Positions 47,701 through 60,400 of a stretch of 64,000 bases of DNA are shown here, one piece after another. The stretch lies in contig QVOM02000021.1 in the NCBI GenBank assembly GCA_003586115.2, positions 8,012,248 to 8,076,247 on the forward strand, read 5' to 3'. The notes beneath the pieces were generated by a model. The model was not told the origin of the DNA and did not search any database. It saw only the letters and a list, made by a program, of their open reading frames with translations. The translations under genes and the position numbers were made by a program. Every line of letters starts with the position of its first letter. Position 1 is the first letter of the stretch. This DNA is from Salvator merianae (Eukaryota > Chordata > Lepidosauria > Squamata > Teiidae).

Positions 47701-50700
47701 TAGTTTATAGTTTGTTTGCAAAGTCAGTTCTGCTTGTTAGAGCCTCAACAGGATTGCCAGCTCTGACTTTTCCCAGAGCATTCAGGAATCCATCAGAATC
47801 CATATTCTCTGGAGATGGCCATCTTAATAGGTCTCCACTCTTTTTAGGGGGGAAGAGCTGTTATTATACCAGATTTACTTGTATGACCATGACAGTGGGA
47901 TGTCAGTACCCCCACCTTGGTGACTTCTTTCATAGTCTGAAGCAGAGAGCAGGTTCGCCCTGCTCTGTACATTACACCAGTAACTATCCCATGCTTGTCT
48001 TGGAGGCCATTAAATCCTGAAACTTTCCCAGGAGAGCTTTTTCAGCATGAATGGTGAAATACCTCAAGACTGCCTTCCTGGGATTGTCAAATACTATTGC
48101 AGAGACCACTTACACCAGCTCAGTCAGAGAGGTTGTTGGATAGCAGAGTGGGCAGTACAGCAGCATCTCTGGTCTCTCTCATTGTCTCAGCACCAGGTAG
48201 AGGCCCCCATAATCTGCCTTAGGCTGCAGAGAGTTCCTGGTTGGGGGAATTATATTTCTATAAACTGTTGCAGCTCCCATTCCTGATCCTCCAAGCTGGA
48301 CTGATGTTGCACTGGAAAGTCTGGCAGACATGCCTGGATCAGCTGTACTCCATCCAGTTTCTCCTACCTAAGTCTCAGTAATGCACTCCAGGTTGAAGTT
48401 TGAAGGTGAAGATTTATGATGCTATTTTTACTTCTAATGCATTTGCTTTTTGTTGTTAAATTTTGATATTTTTGCTTTTTTTTAAAAAAAATTGTATGTT
48501 GCCTTGAGCTTGAATTTCTGACAGAAAGATATTAAAGCAGATAAGCAAACAAAATTTTAAAAAATCTCACAGCTACTTTTAGAGAGTTCTCAAATAGTCT
48601 CTCTTCTTGGCCAGATACTTTCTAAATTCAGATTTATAAATATAAGTATCAGTGAAAATAAGGCAGGCATTCACTCAGCAGTCATTCCCAGCTAAAAAAG
48701 AATAGTTACCATAGATATATTATTTCTGAGTTTTAACTGAGGTCAAGCTGTTTATGGACTTCAAGATCAAAGACAATGCTTCAGATTAAGCTCTGAACCC
48801 AGTAAAACTGTTGTTGTTTTACGGCAGGATTAGGAAGCGTATCATCCAGTATAGCCAGTAATGGAGTTCAGTGGCATTTGAAGGCCAGTTACCCTTGACC
48901 TATTTTAGTACTTAAAGAATATGGTTCCTCCAGCTATCCCTGGCTGTTTCCAGTCAGTTCTGGTTTTCAAATAGGATTCAAAGACCATTCCATATTAAGT
49001 GCATTAAAAGAAGGCATACATAATGGAGCTCTCTCAAGTTAACAAGGGGCAGGGCAGAAAAGGAGACAGAAGAAAGATGCTCCTAAATGCAGCTGATGCT
49101 TGAAACCCTCAAAGCCAGCTTCAGATTAGCCTCCATTCTCCATGTGAATTATGAGAAATAAATTCACATGGCAAATGGGAGCTAATCTGAGTCTTTGAGT
49201 CTTCAGGTCTGAAGAAAATGCAACTCTGTCCAGAGCAAGCCACATACGAGCTCTTGTCTGAAAGTTCTTCATGCCTTTAATGTCTCTGTGATGCATTTTA
49301 GTTCATCCTTATGCTGTTCTTTATTGACACCAGATGTCTGGAGAGGAATTCTTTTATCTTATTAGGATTTGTGGAAAATGAGAGATACAACTTATTATAC
49401 TATACACTCCATCTGTTTGCATGACACTTTCCAGCAGCTCTACGTAGATGTTAAGCAAGCGTTCGTGGAATCTGTTAGGATTACTCCTACATACTATAGT
49501 TCTTAGTATTACTGAGGGAACTTTCAGAGACCTGTCAAATAGGTTGGAGTGGAACTGCAGCAGTGTAATACAGCATCTCCAACTTTCAGGCTGCTAGATG
49601 GTTTAGAAGAATGCAGTAATTGGTGGTGTCAGAGGCTGCTTGAGAAGTCTAAGAAATCAATAGAGGAACTTTTCTTTTCCTGGCACAAATTATCCACCAA
49701 GACAACACTGTCATCCCATGAAGTCAGGTATCATCCAATAAACTGTGGATTTGATAAAGTTTAATAAAATGAAAAGTGATCAGAGCTGCTGTGACTGAGT
49801 TTATGCAGATATCAGATTAGAATGCTGGCAGGTTTAATCCTTTTATCTTGGATTGATTAATCTATACTTACACTACCAGGTTAAATGCTCACAAACGCTG
49901 GTGCAGACTTGCTTCTCTGTTCAGTATATAAAAATCAGGGCTTGGGCTTGGAAAGTTGAACCTGGTAATAAACTTGAGCAGATGAATCATGCTTTGCAGT
50001 CTGAAGATGAGCCTTGTGCCTGCATGCTCCCTCATTATCCTTACATTTTTTCTCTTGTGGATCATGCTTTAGTGTTTATGTCTGTTGTTAAACCACTTTC
50101 TGTGATGTTAAAGTTGGAAGATTACGGTTTAAGTGCTCTTTGCAAAATGAGATAAGAAACCGGGATTTGATCCTAAACCAGACATCAACAAGGTTGAGTT
50201 TGAAGCATTGTTGACTATGAAGTTTGCTGAATGAAGGAAATCAGGCTGAAAATGCATGGAACTGCATGGCTTTGTGCATCTGGTGTCCTGTGATTTCACT
50301 AAATTGTTGAGTATGTGTCAGTTCAGGCTCTATGTGAGGAGCAGGAGAATTCCATATAGTTGTCCTTTGTACAGTGCACTTGTGTGTATGGCAATTTTGA
50401 CTTAATGCAATCTCATTAAGGCTAGAATATGGAGTGGAAGACATTGCTGGCTGTGTAAACTAACAGTTGGAGGAAGTGCTAGCTGAGCTTGTCCTACTAT
50501 AGTTGCACAACGTGATGGTTTCTGTGCACAGAATGACCACATTTATTTATTTATTTATGTTGATGTTATACCATAATGTCTCAGAGTGGGTTGCATCAAT
50601 TAAAAATCCATGCAAAAGAAGATAAAAACATGACTGAAAAATTTGAAAATTTTTTGGAAAATTTTTTGAAAGAATTTGAAAAATATTTGAAAACATTTGA

Positions 50701-53700
50701 AAAAAACAAATTAATTAAAATTATACATTAAGGGATAGCTGAATTTTAGTTCAACTGTTCCACAGCATGTGGAATATTAGCTTAGCCTAAATTCTTTGTC
50801 CTAATATGTTAGCTTCTTTTGTGTGTAGAAAGTTAATTATTTTTATGTCAGGCGATGTAGAATCAGTACACGTATATAATCAAATAAATTTGGAGATAGC
50901 TGATGTTCAGTGGTGAAAACAAGAAAATCAGGAATTGAAGGAGGATAACAATATTTGCTTGGAAGGAAGGAGATATCTGTTACCATTGTTAGGAGAGTAG
51001 AAACTCCCAAGCACTGAACCTGGTTATATTTATACATTTTTTGCAAATTGTGTGCAGCAACATACTGTTCCCAAACAGATTGCATAAATTTAGCAGAGTG
51101 CCAGGATCACCCAGAGCTGGAAGGGCTGCTGAAAAGGTTTCTCCACAAGCTTCCGTTTACAGTGAAAATGGCAATACGAAGGGGGCTTTTGTGTTTCCAG
51201 TCAAATCCGATTGGGCCTACTGTGCTGTTTTGGGAAATATAGACCCTTTCTGCACTTGGCCTTATTGTGGATTATATCCCAGAATAGGATATGCACATGC
51301 TATGCACATGCTAGTGCAAACTATGAAAGGTTTTGCCCAGGGTCTACCATAGTCTGCACTAGCATGCAGATGGCAGGTCCCTATTCTGAGATATAATCTG
51401 GAATATGTCCAAGTGCAGAAAGGGCCATGGTGGTGGATAGCAGGCTGTTTGCAAACAATGGAGCTAGAATTATGAAAAGTATTTATTCTCAACGGGAAGC
51501 ATCATCCCCCTGACAGCCATATGTGGTGAAAAGGGGGGTTGTGGCTAGCTTCAGGCACAAGAGCTCTGCCCTGTCCTGCCTGAGCAATTGTCTCTTTTTG
51601 GGTACAGTAATATTGGTAATGCTGCCACCAGGCTTTTGCTGGAGGCCCAAACTACCTCCCTGCTGCTGGGGTCTGGAGAAAAGTCAAGGGCTAAGCAATT
51701 CTCCCCCTCCTCCCCTTATTATTGGGAAAAAATAATATTAGTATCAAGCTTCTGGTAAGTTCCTGCCCATGGAGATATGTGATTTGAGCTTACCCTTCCT
51801 CAAGGAACAAAGCAAGTTTTAAAAGAAAAGTTGTTTTTTACTTAAAGCAAAAAAAATAGTCTCAAAACATGTAAAGGCAAGCTTAATGCAAGATATTCCA
51901 GTCTGAATTCCCACAGATGGTCCCTGGTAGAAAATAAAGTGGCCCAGAATTGCAATGCTATTATAATGGAGACAGTTACAAAAATCAAAAAGATTTAAAA
52001 TGGCCTTTCTAAGTCCCAAAGCCTGAACATTTAAAAATAAAATTCAAAACCAAGTCATTTCTGACTAAATGGTTCCTAATTACTACAACTAAACCTAGGG
52101 ATTTTCCTTCCCTTAGGAGTAGCCGGATGATATGACGTTCCTGCTGGTTTTTCCTCCCTCTTACTGGTTCTTCTCCCTGTAGCCTCTAGTTCAACCCACC
52201 TCTGCTCTTCCCTTTGGTTTGCAGAGTGCTGGTGGGAACCTGAGCCAATGAGGAGATCCTCCCAGAAACCTTTGCCAGATCTCCCAGCTGCCCTTGTGTA
52301 CTGGTGAGATGATTGTTGGGAATTTGAGATATTTTTTTTCATTTAAAACTATATTAAGACATGCAAAATGATATGGATAGTGCAATCAAGGGTTGTATTT
52401 TCTGTCATTCTTCTAGAACTTGCCTTTCTTGATATTTTGTAATGTAAGTTGCCTTATAGTCAAGTTTTACTCCCGACCGCGTGTTTTAACGAATATACCA
52501 CTTTTAATCATCCATAGTTATCAATCCATCATAAACCTATCATTCCAAATAATCAAATAATTGTATTAAGTTAAAAGAACAAGTTCTAGATTTCTAAGTA
52601 ATCATGAATCTCTTGTTTGCTAGACTTCAAGTGTTTACCAGACTTCACATACAAAACAGTTTATTCAACCTAAAGTCTTACCAATGATTTTATTTCTCTT
52701 AGAAATCTTTTTTCAACCTTCAGATACTCTAACGTGCTTCATTTAAAACAGAATTAGATTTAGGTGAAGAAAAATATTTCTTAGATTCATTGCCTTTTCC
52801 TTTGTTGACCCACTTTCCTTTGCGTGCAGAGGTAGGTCGGGGGCAAAGTAATAGTTGCTGGAAGTCCTAGGTTGTTAGGTAGAAGATTGAAGTCTAGAAT
52901 GTCCAAGGTTGTATTCTTGGAAATGCTACCTGTTCCACGCGTAAGGCTAGCTAGTCAGCCAGAGCTCAGGGGACTCAATATGTGGATGAGGCAGAGGTGT
53001 TGAGAGGAAGGATTTTGATTTGTCAGGCACTGGGGAACATTTTAGAACAAGCCAAATCTGTCCAGAATGGATAGGTTACGTTTGAAGTAAGATGGAATCA
53101 GACTGCTGGTGCTTAATATTAAAAAGGGTGCAGAACAGTTTTAAAACTAATCCCTGGGGGAAAGCTGACAGAAGTCAGGCAGCATTTGGTTCAGGAAAGC
53201 ACAGGTTTGAGGGAGCCGGGTTAGAAGTATGCAGATGGTCTAGAGTTGAGTAAGACATTAGTTAATAAGCAAGCTGATATATGTAAGGGTATATACAAAT
53301 AGCTATATGCTAATACCAGTGAGAACATTAGATTACAGTGTACAGGAAGGGAAAATTAAAGAGGACGAGGAGATAGAGCAGCTAAATGTCTTTTTTGCCT
53401 CAGTTTTCATTAAGGAAAGTAGGGGACAGGTGCTTGTAGCAGAGCTTTCTTTTTTTAGGGAAAAAGTCAGAAGAATTAAATTGGATAGAAGTTACCAGGA
53501 AGGAGGCCCTTTCATGTCTGGATAAACCAAACACTATCAAATCTCCAGGCCAGATGGCATTCATCTGAGAATTCTTAAAGAACATAAATGTGAAATTGCT
53601 GATCTTCTAGTCAAAATATATAATCTTTTCCTAAGATCAGGCTTTGTGCCTGAAGATTGTAGGGTAGCCAAATAATCATCATCATCATCATCATCATCAT

Positions 53701-54412
53701 AATCATAGTTAATGGATGATCCAGAAAATTACAGACCAGTCAGCTTAACATCAGTTCCTGGTAGGATGATGGATAGATTCATTAAAGATAAAATTAGTGT
53801 GCACATAGAGGAACAAGCATTACAAAAGGAAAATGAGCATGGCTTCCACAAGGGTAAATCATACATTACTAAGAATGCTTTCAAGGTATCAGTAAATATG
53901 TAGATAAAGATAATTCAGTTGATATTGTCCATCTGGATTGTTAGAAGGTTTTTGAAAATTACTCATGAAATAAGAGAGTTGGTTCTGTCCTGGATTGATG
54001 ACTGACTGATGGACAGGAATTAGAGAATGGATTCCCTCAAGTTTCAACACTAGGACCTGTGCTTCTTAATTTGTTCATAAACAATCTAGCAGTGAGATAA
54101 CTAAGTTTCCTGACAATACCAAATGATTCAGGATAATGAAAAGTGAAAGAGATTGCAGAGAGCTCCAGAGAGACTCTTGACATTAGGTGAGTGAACAATC
54201 AAGTAGCAAGTGAGCTTCAGTGTTAATAAGTGCAAAGTAATACATATTGGAGCAAGAAACCCCAACTGCATCTATAAATTGATGGGATTTGACCTTTCCA
54301 TAACAGATCAGGAAAGGCACCTTGGGGTTCTGGTGGATAGCTCAATGAAGAGAATGGAAAAAAAAATCTGCAAGCATCATTGCAGCACTTTATAATTCTA
54401 TGGTGAGGCCAT

Positions 54413-54443
<31 letters not shown>

Positions 54444-57400
54444 ATACCTCAGGAAGGATATTGTGAGATTGGAAGAAATGCAGAAGAGGGCAACTAGAAT
54501 GATCAAGGGATTGGAACACCTCCACTATGAGATCAGGCTGCAATATCTAAGCCTATTCAGACTTTTTAAGTGGGGACCTGATTGGAGTTTATAAAATCAT
54601 GCATGGTGTTGAAAAGGTGGATAGAGAAAAGTTCTTTTCTCTATTGTACAATACTGGAACCAAGGGTGACTCTGTGAAACTGACAGGTAGGAAAGTTAGG
54701 TCTCTGGAATTTACTACCAGAGTGATGCTGGCAACCAGTTTATGGAGGACAGCTGTTTTGATGACTACAGATGCCTAGGTACTGCCTCTGTGTAGGAGAG
54801 GCAGGATGTCTCTAAAGCCCATTTTCAGGGAGTCGAGAGCAGGTGAGGGTTTTGCCCTCTTCTTCTGTTTGAGAATGCCCAAATGCAATTGGTGTGAGAC
54901 AGGATGCTTGACTAGGTGGGCCGTGGCCTGATCATGCAGAGCTTCTCTTATGTTCTCGTTTTTAAACAATACTTTATCCAGCCCCAAAGAGGGGTATGTG
55001 CATTATGAATTTGATGATTTGATATGCTCTTTGTTTACAACATGCAAAATTTTCTTAATTGTGTGTGGTGGTGTTTCTTGTTATAGTTAAAAGGATCTTG
55101 TATTTTTGTTTTATGTATGTTACATGCTCTTTACCATTTTTGGTGAAGTACTATTCTAATATGCCAGTATATTTACATGCCGATAATGTCTTCATGGCAG
55201 CTCCCTACAAGATCACAATGCAGGCGGATATCATGGTTCCCGTTACCTCAGTGCTGCCACCTGCTGGTTATTGGTTTTTTAAAAATCTGATCAGACTAAG
55301 CAATTCTTTTTATTAGAGAAAGTGGTTTTGAATGAGAAATTTATTAATAATAGAGCATAGAGAAAGTTTGTTTTATCGGAATGCTAATTTGAGCTTTCCT
55401 TTAGGGTTTAAAATGATTTAAAAAATTATATGAGTTCCAACCACTTATGAATAAAGCTAATTACATTGTTGGGACTAGGCATGGGTAACAAATGTACCAC
55501 TTCTCTATAATTAGATTATTCTCTATAGAACAATAATAGTATTCTGTAATTTTATCAAACTGAAATTAAAATACAGTTTAAAACTTTGATTTTTAATGAG
55601 AAAGATTAGTTTGCCTGTTTTTGCATAATAAATATCTGGCAATTCTGAGTACTAAAAAAAAGGTCTGAGCATCATTTTATGACCTGGGAGAAGGGATTGA
55701 GACTCAGGATTTGGGAGCCAATGCCCAAGGCTTATAAGTTAATAGTTTGTTGGAAAAAAAAAACAGTAAATGGTTTGTTGTTATGCAGTCAATATGGTTG
55801 AATTAATAATATTTGATCCAGAAAAAAAAAAAAGTAAATCAACATCTTAAGGGTTATTTGGTTAGGGCTGTAGGTTGAGGTTACAAACTCTCCACATGTA
55901 CTATCTTAAAAACAGATCTGTGCTTTGATGAAATATCATATACTTTCTCATAATAAACACATTGAGATGCATTACTCTACCATTGAAGGCTAGTTCTCAT
56001 ATTCCACTTACATTTTGTGTACTGGCTGGTTCCTACATCCTTTGTTCACATGCCTGGCACTTGCTATTTCCATGGCTTTCCTGAACATCGGCTTCTGTGT
56101 CATCCTTAGACATTTGGAAAGAAGCATAGCAACTGAACCACAGTAGAATGGATCACTACTTTAGTATCATATGCAGAGTATAGGTTCTGTTATGTGCATA
56201 TCAGAGCTTTTCAGTCTTGAGCTTCTGTTGGCAGCAGTTCTCAGCTCATATTACATATAATAGTAAGTTGAAAATATAGATTGTTATGATGTTAGGGATC
56301 AAAGTATCTCTAAAATACTGTTTCTTTAATTTAATTATGTCTATAGATGATGGGCAACTTAACTGGACATTGGGAGATGCATAATCCTGATGAATCTGCA
56401 AATGTGTGTTAAACATGAGGCAACCGGCCGAGTCACACTTGATACTAGCAAGCATCTAGTTTGCTAGGCAAGTGCATTCGCACCACAAGGCAGCCAATGC
56501 GTTCGGAAGCAATATCCAACCGCTCTCAATTGCTCCTACCGCTGGAGCAGTAAATTGTAATCTGAAACCTTACCTGGAGCTCATAGTGAGCTTCAGGTAA
56601 GGAACCATTCGCACTTACCTGGAGTGCGGCGGCCATCTTGCGTGCGAGCTGCTCATCGCGCATGCTCAAACTCAAATACTTTGGCCACACAATGAGAAGA
56701 GAGAATTCACTAGAAAAGACCCTGATGCTGGGAAAGATGGAAGGCAAAAGGAAAAAGGGATGGCAGAGGATGAGATCCTTAGGTAGTGTTATGAAGGCAA
56801 CGAGCATGAGCTTGGGCAGACTCTGGGAGACAGTGGAAGACAGATGGGCGTGGTCCATGGGGGATGAAGAATTGGACACTACCAAATTATTAAGCAATCA
56901 AGAGGGGTTGCAGATGGCAATGATAAATTACTGAAAGTGAACAAGGGGGTACAGAATGTTATGGGCATGGTACATTGGGAAAAGCTCAGAGGCAGCTATC
57001 AGATAACCAGGATGTTGTGCTTCCCCATTCCCTGAAGGTGCAGGGAACAGGGCTTTTATTGTACTGTCTTCATAGGAAAATCGTTCTTGGCAGAATCCCA
57101 TGACCCTTATTCTGAATTGAACTTTGTGAAAAATTGATAGCATATTCTGTCACCTAAAAGTTTCTTATTTTATGGAAGATAGTGGCTAATTGGTTTTTCT
57201 ATTGCAGTGGAATTAAATATTCAGTGAGATATTAAATTAAATAATATCCCAGCTAAGCGAGTTGTATGAATGTTGCATGATGATACAGTATACGTATTGC
57301 ACTAAAATGAGTCCTGTTCCATTTGCAAAATCTAAATCTTATGCAGAAGTGTTGGCATGGCTATTATATGGTTACAGAAATAAATGTTACTGTTTTTCTG

Positions 57401-60400
57401 CACTTTTGAAAGTATATACAGGGAACCCTTATCATTCATGGGTTCCCCATTCATGACTTTTGTTTATGCACTAATGGAAACTTTGTTGTTTGCAATGCAG
57501 AGTGTCCCTTATCGATGAATTTGACAGTGAGCTGAGTGTTGGGAATTTGGGGGGGAGGAGAGGTGGGGGGAGTAAAATGCAACTGTCCTGATTTACAGAT
57601 CCAACATTTGTGAAGGTATCCCAAAATGTCAAAGGTTCTTCTGCAAGCTATAATGTACTTACACTGACCTATTTTAACTATTTATGGTGCATCTTTGAGG
57701 ATAATGTCACTAAGGAATGGTCTACGTGGTCTTCATGGTTATTAATTTTAGCTAAGGGGTGGTCATGCTTGTTTGCAGTCCTTTATAGTGCACCCTGAAT
57801 GAATGATGTTTCTGTTCCTAAGGTTGTGTGGGCCAAGGATGGGAGAGGCTGTCACCCAGAAGAAGAAAAAGGAGACCTCTGGAATTGTGTGTGCCTGCTT
57901 TTTAGCAGGCGTACATTGCTAGTGTTACCAAATAGCTTCAGGAAGAGGCAGCATTTCCGTCCTGGCTGATATATCCATGGTGTGGTATCCTGCACCAGCT
58001 GTTCTGCCAACTCTTGAGAATGCAATGGGGAGGTGGGAAGTGGAAGCTTCAGAGGTGGAGCTGTAATTCTTACCCCTTGTGCCTGCCTACATATCCCAGC
58101 TCAGGATTGCACCGCAAAGGATTGCACCATTTTGTTATTTTACCTAGAGGGTTTCTCCCCCACCTTATGGATAAGTGCTTCAATGTTTTACAAAAGCAGA
58201 ATAAAATATATAAAACTAACATACCTTTTCTTTGTTTCTATGGGAACTGAATCACTTCCTGTATTTTTTGCCATATAAGGCCCGCATTTTTTCTAAAACA
58301 ATTTCCCCTAAAATTACACTGCTCCCCGCCCCCCCCTTTTTTTTTGGTATTTATCTTTCCTGATTATTCCTTAGCAAATTATCGGTGTGTCTTCTATGCC
58401 AGTGCATCTCATATGGAGTGAAATACAGTATTTGTTATTTTCTGTTTATTTTGATATATTACTGCTAAGGAATGTTTGAATTGAACTTGGATTGTGCTAA
58501 TCAAGGTAATGTTTTATTTATTTACAGGAGATTTGCATTGCAAAGCATAATGAAAAATTCTTGTCACGCTTTCAGATTGAAGCAGAATCTCATCAGGCTG
58601 CAAAATCTGTGAGTTTTGTCTTTGTTAAAAGTTAAAAGTAGTCTCTAGCTCAAAGTTTTGTTCTGAACCTTAGCGAATTAAAGTACCCCTTTTGCAGCCC
58701 CCCAGATAAAATCCAGAATTTGGGGGAACCTTCTATGGTATGTAAGGAGTTAGAATCATAGAATCATAGAGTTGGAAGGGACCTCCAGGGTCATCGAGTC
58801 CAACCCCCTGCTCAATGCAGGATTCACTAAAGCATCCCAGACAGATATCCATCCAGCCTCTCCTTGAAGACCTCCAGCGAAGGAGAGCCCACCACCTCCT
58901 GTGGCAACCTGTTCCAATGACTGATTGCCCTTACGGTCAGAAAGTTTTTCCTAATATCTAGCCTGTATCTACTCCCTTGAATTTTCATCCCATTGTTTCT
59001 AGTCCTTCCTTCTTGTGCAACTGAGAATAGGGCCAATCCTTCTGCACTGTGACAGCCCTTCAGATACTTGAAAACAGTTATCATATCTCCTCTTGAAAGG
59101 CAAAGGAGAAAGGTGAATTTTGATTGTGTGATTGGACGTCTACTTGTACAGTGTCAGATTCTTTCTCTGGACCTGGACAAAAAGCCTGACTACTGTTCCA
59201 GGCCTGAAGCGGATTGTCTTAATTCTTGTATCTCAGCTGTGACTTGGAAGCTTGTTTTAGAAAGTGAAAAAAGCTGTTTTTTTAAAAGTGTAAAGAAGTC
59301 TGCATCCAGTTGTTGCTTACTTATTCTGCTATATTTGGATATTCTGGAATAAAGCGTGGATATTCCAGAATATCTATGCTTTATTCCGCAATATCAAAAT
59401 GTAGTGGAATATATAAGCAATGTCTGGATATAGCTCATTGCACATTTTGGAGGAGCAGCCTTGCTACCCTCCAATTTCACAGTTCCTCTTTTTTTGCTGC
59501 CTAGCATGCATTCTATGATTTGTTCACTCAGAAGTGACTCCTAGGGAGCCCAGAGGTGAGCATCCCAAGTTAAGTGTAAACAGGGTTACTGTAGGTGAGA
59601 TGCATGAAACAGCAATCCTACCAGATCTTAGAGAGGAGCTGATATCAGGCTGCCTTTGTGGGAGAATATACCCACCCGCATGCTGCTATGCTTACCTTGA
59701 AAACATAGGTAAGGTTTTCTGTTGTCCTTATGTATCCCACTTGTTTTTAATTCCTGCAGAAAAACTATGTGTGCCATTGGTCTGATTTCTGCTGGGACTT
59801 TTTCCTGGCAGGTATCCTAAAATTACACTACCTAATCATATTCTTCATACTGCATACAACAAATACATCTGCATGTTGACACTCTTTTTCACCCACATGA
59901 GTATGGATGGAGTGGTTTCATATCCCAGCCGTATCTTTGAGGATGAAAAAAAGAGAAGGTTCCTTTGGAATGTCTTCTATATTTATACAACATTGTCAAG
60001 TATCCTGAATCTCAGAAGGATCAATAGCTGCTGCTCTGCTTCATTTATGGTGACAGGGCATCTTCTCTTACATTTAAAAGTGAAGGTGGCAGAAGGTAGT
60101 TAAAAAAAATCAGGCGCCCCATCTTGTATAGCAAAATGTATGTCCCTGAATCTTTACTGGCTAGTATCATTGGTTTTCAACTATGCTAGTTCTTTTCCCT
60201 CTAAGCAACTGGTAACGATTTAAAACAAAGTTGTATCTGCTGTTGTGAAAATCAAAGACACTTAGAATCAGTGGAGGCAAACACTGACACTGAAAAACAA
60301 CCTAGAATTTTGTAATATTGCAAATAGCCAAAATCAACTGGCCTTTGTTTCAGCTTCAGACATCTACCCTAACTCATTCTGGCCTTTTATTATACACCAA

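Larger units (their letters stand above)
44130..58527 (+). other. JMY: JMY intron 6 (about 14.4 kb)
   Basis: The intron includes a (CCTTG)n array (47351-47430), a foldback element (49100-49207), a MITE with long TIRs (51242-51426), a CR1 copy (53290-54965) and a BovB end (56650-56940). I could not assign 44130-47350, 47430-49100, 49207-50540, 50650-51240, 51430-53290, 54965-56400 and 56940-57410. The 44700-45230 and 47930-48540 pieces look repeat-derived, but I cannot name them. A minus-strand LINE-like tail lies at 50540-50640. Confidence 0.6.

Noticed and set aside
54210..54594. Reverse-transcriptase-like ORFs as host genes
   Set aside because: They are broken CR1 fragments in CR1 order with a CR1 3' end, so they are annotated as a mobile element.
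58827..59084. 85-codon minus-strand ORF as a new gene
   Set aside because: The text is the C-terminus of CR1 ORF2 and ends in the CR1 terminal octamers.
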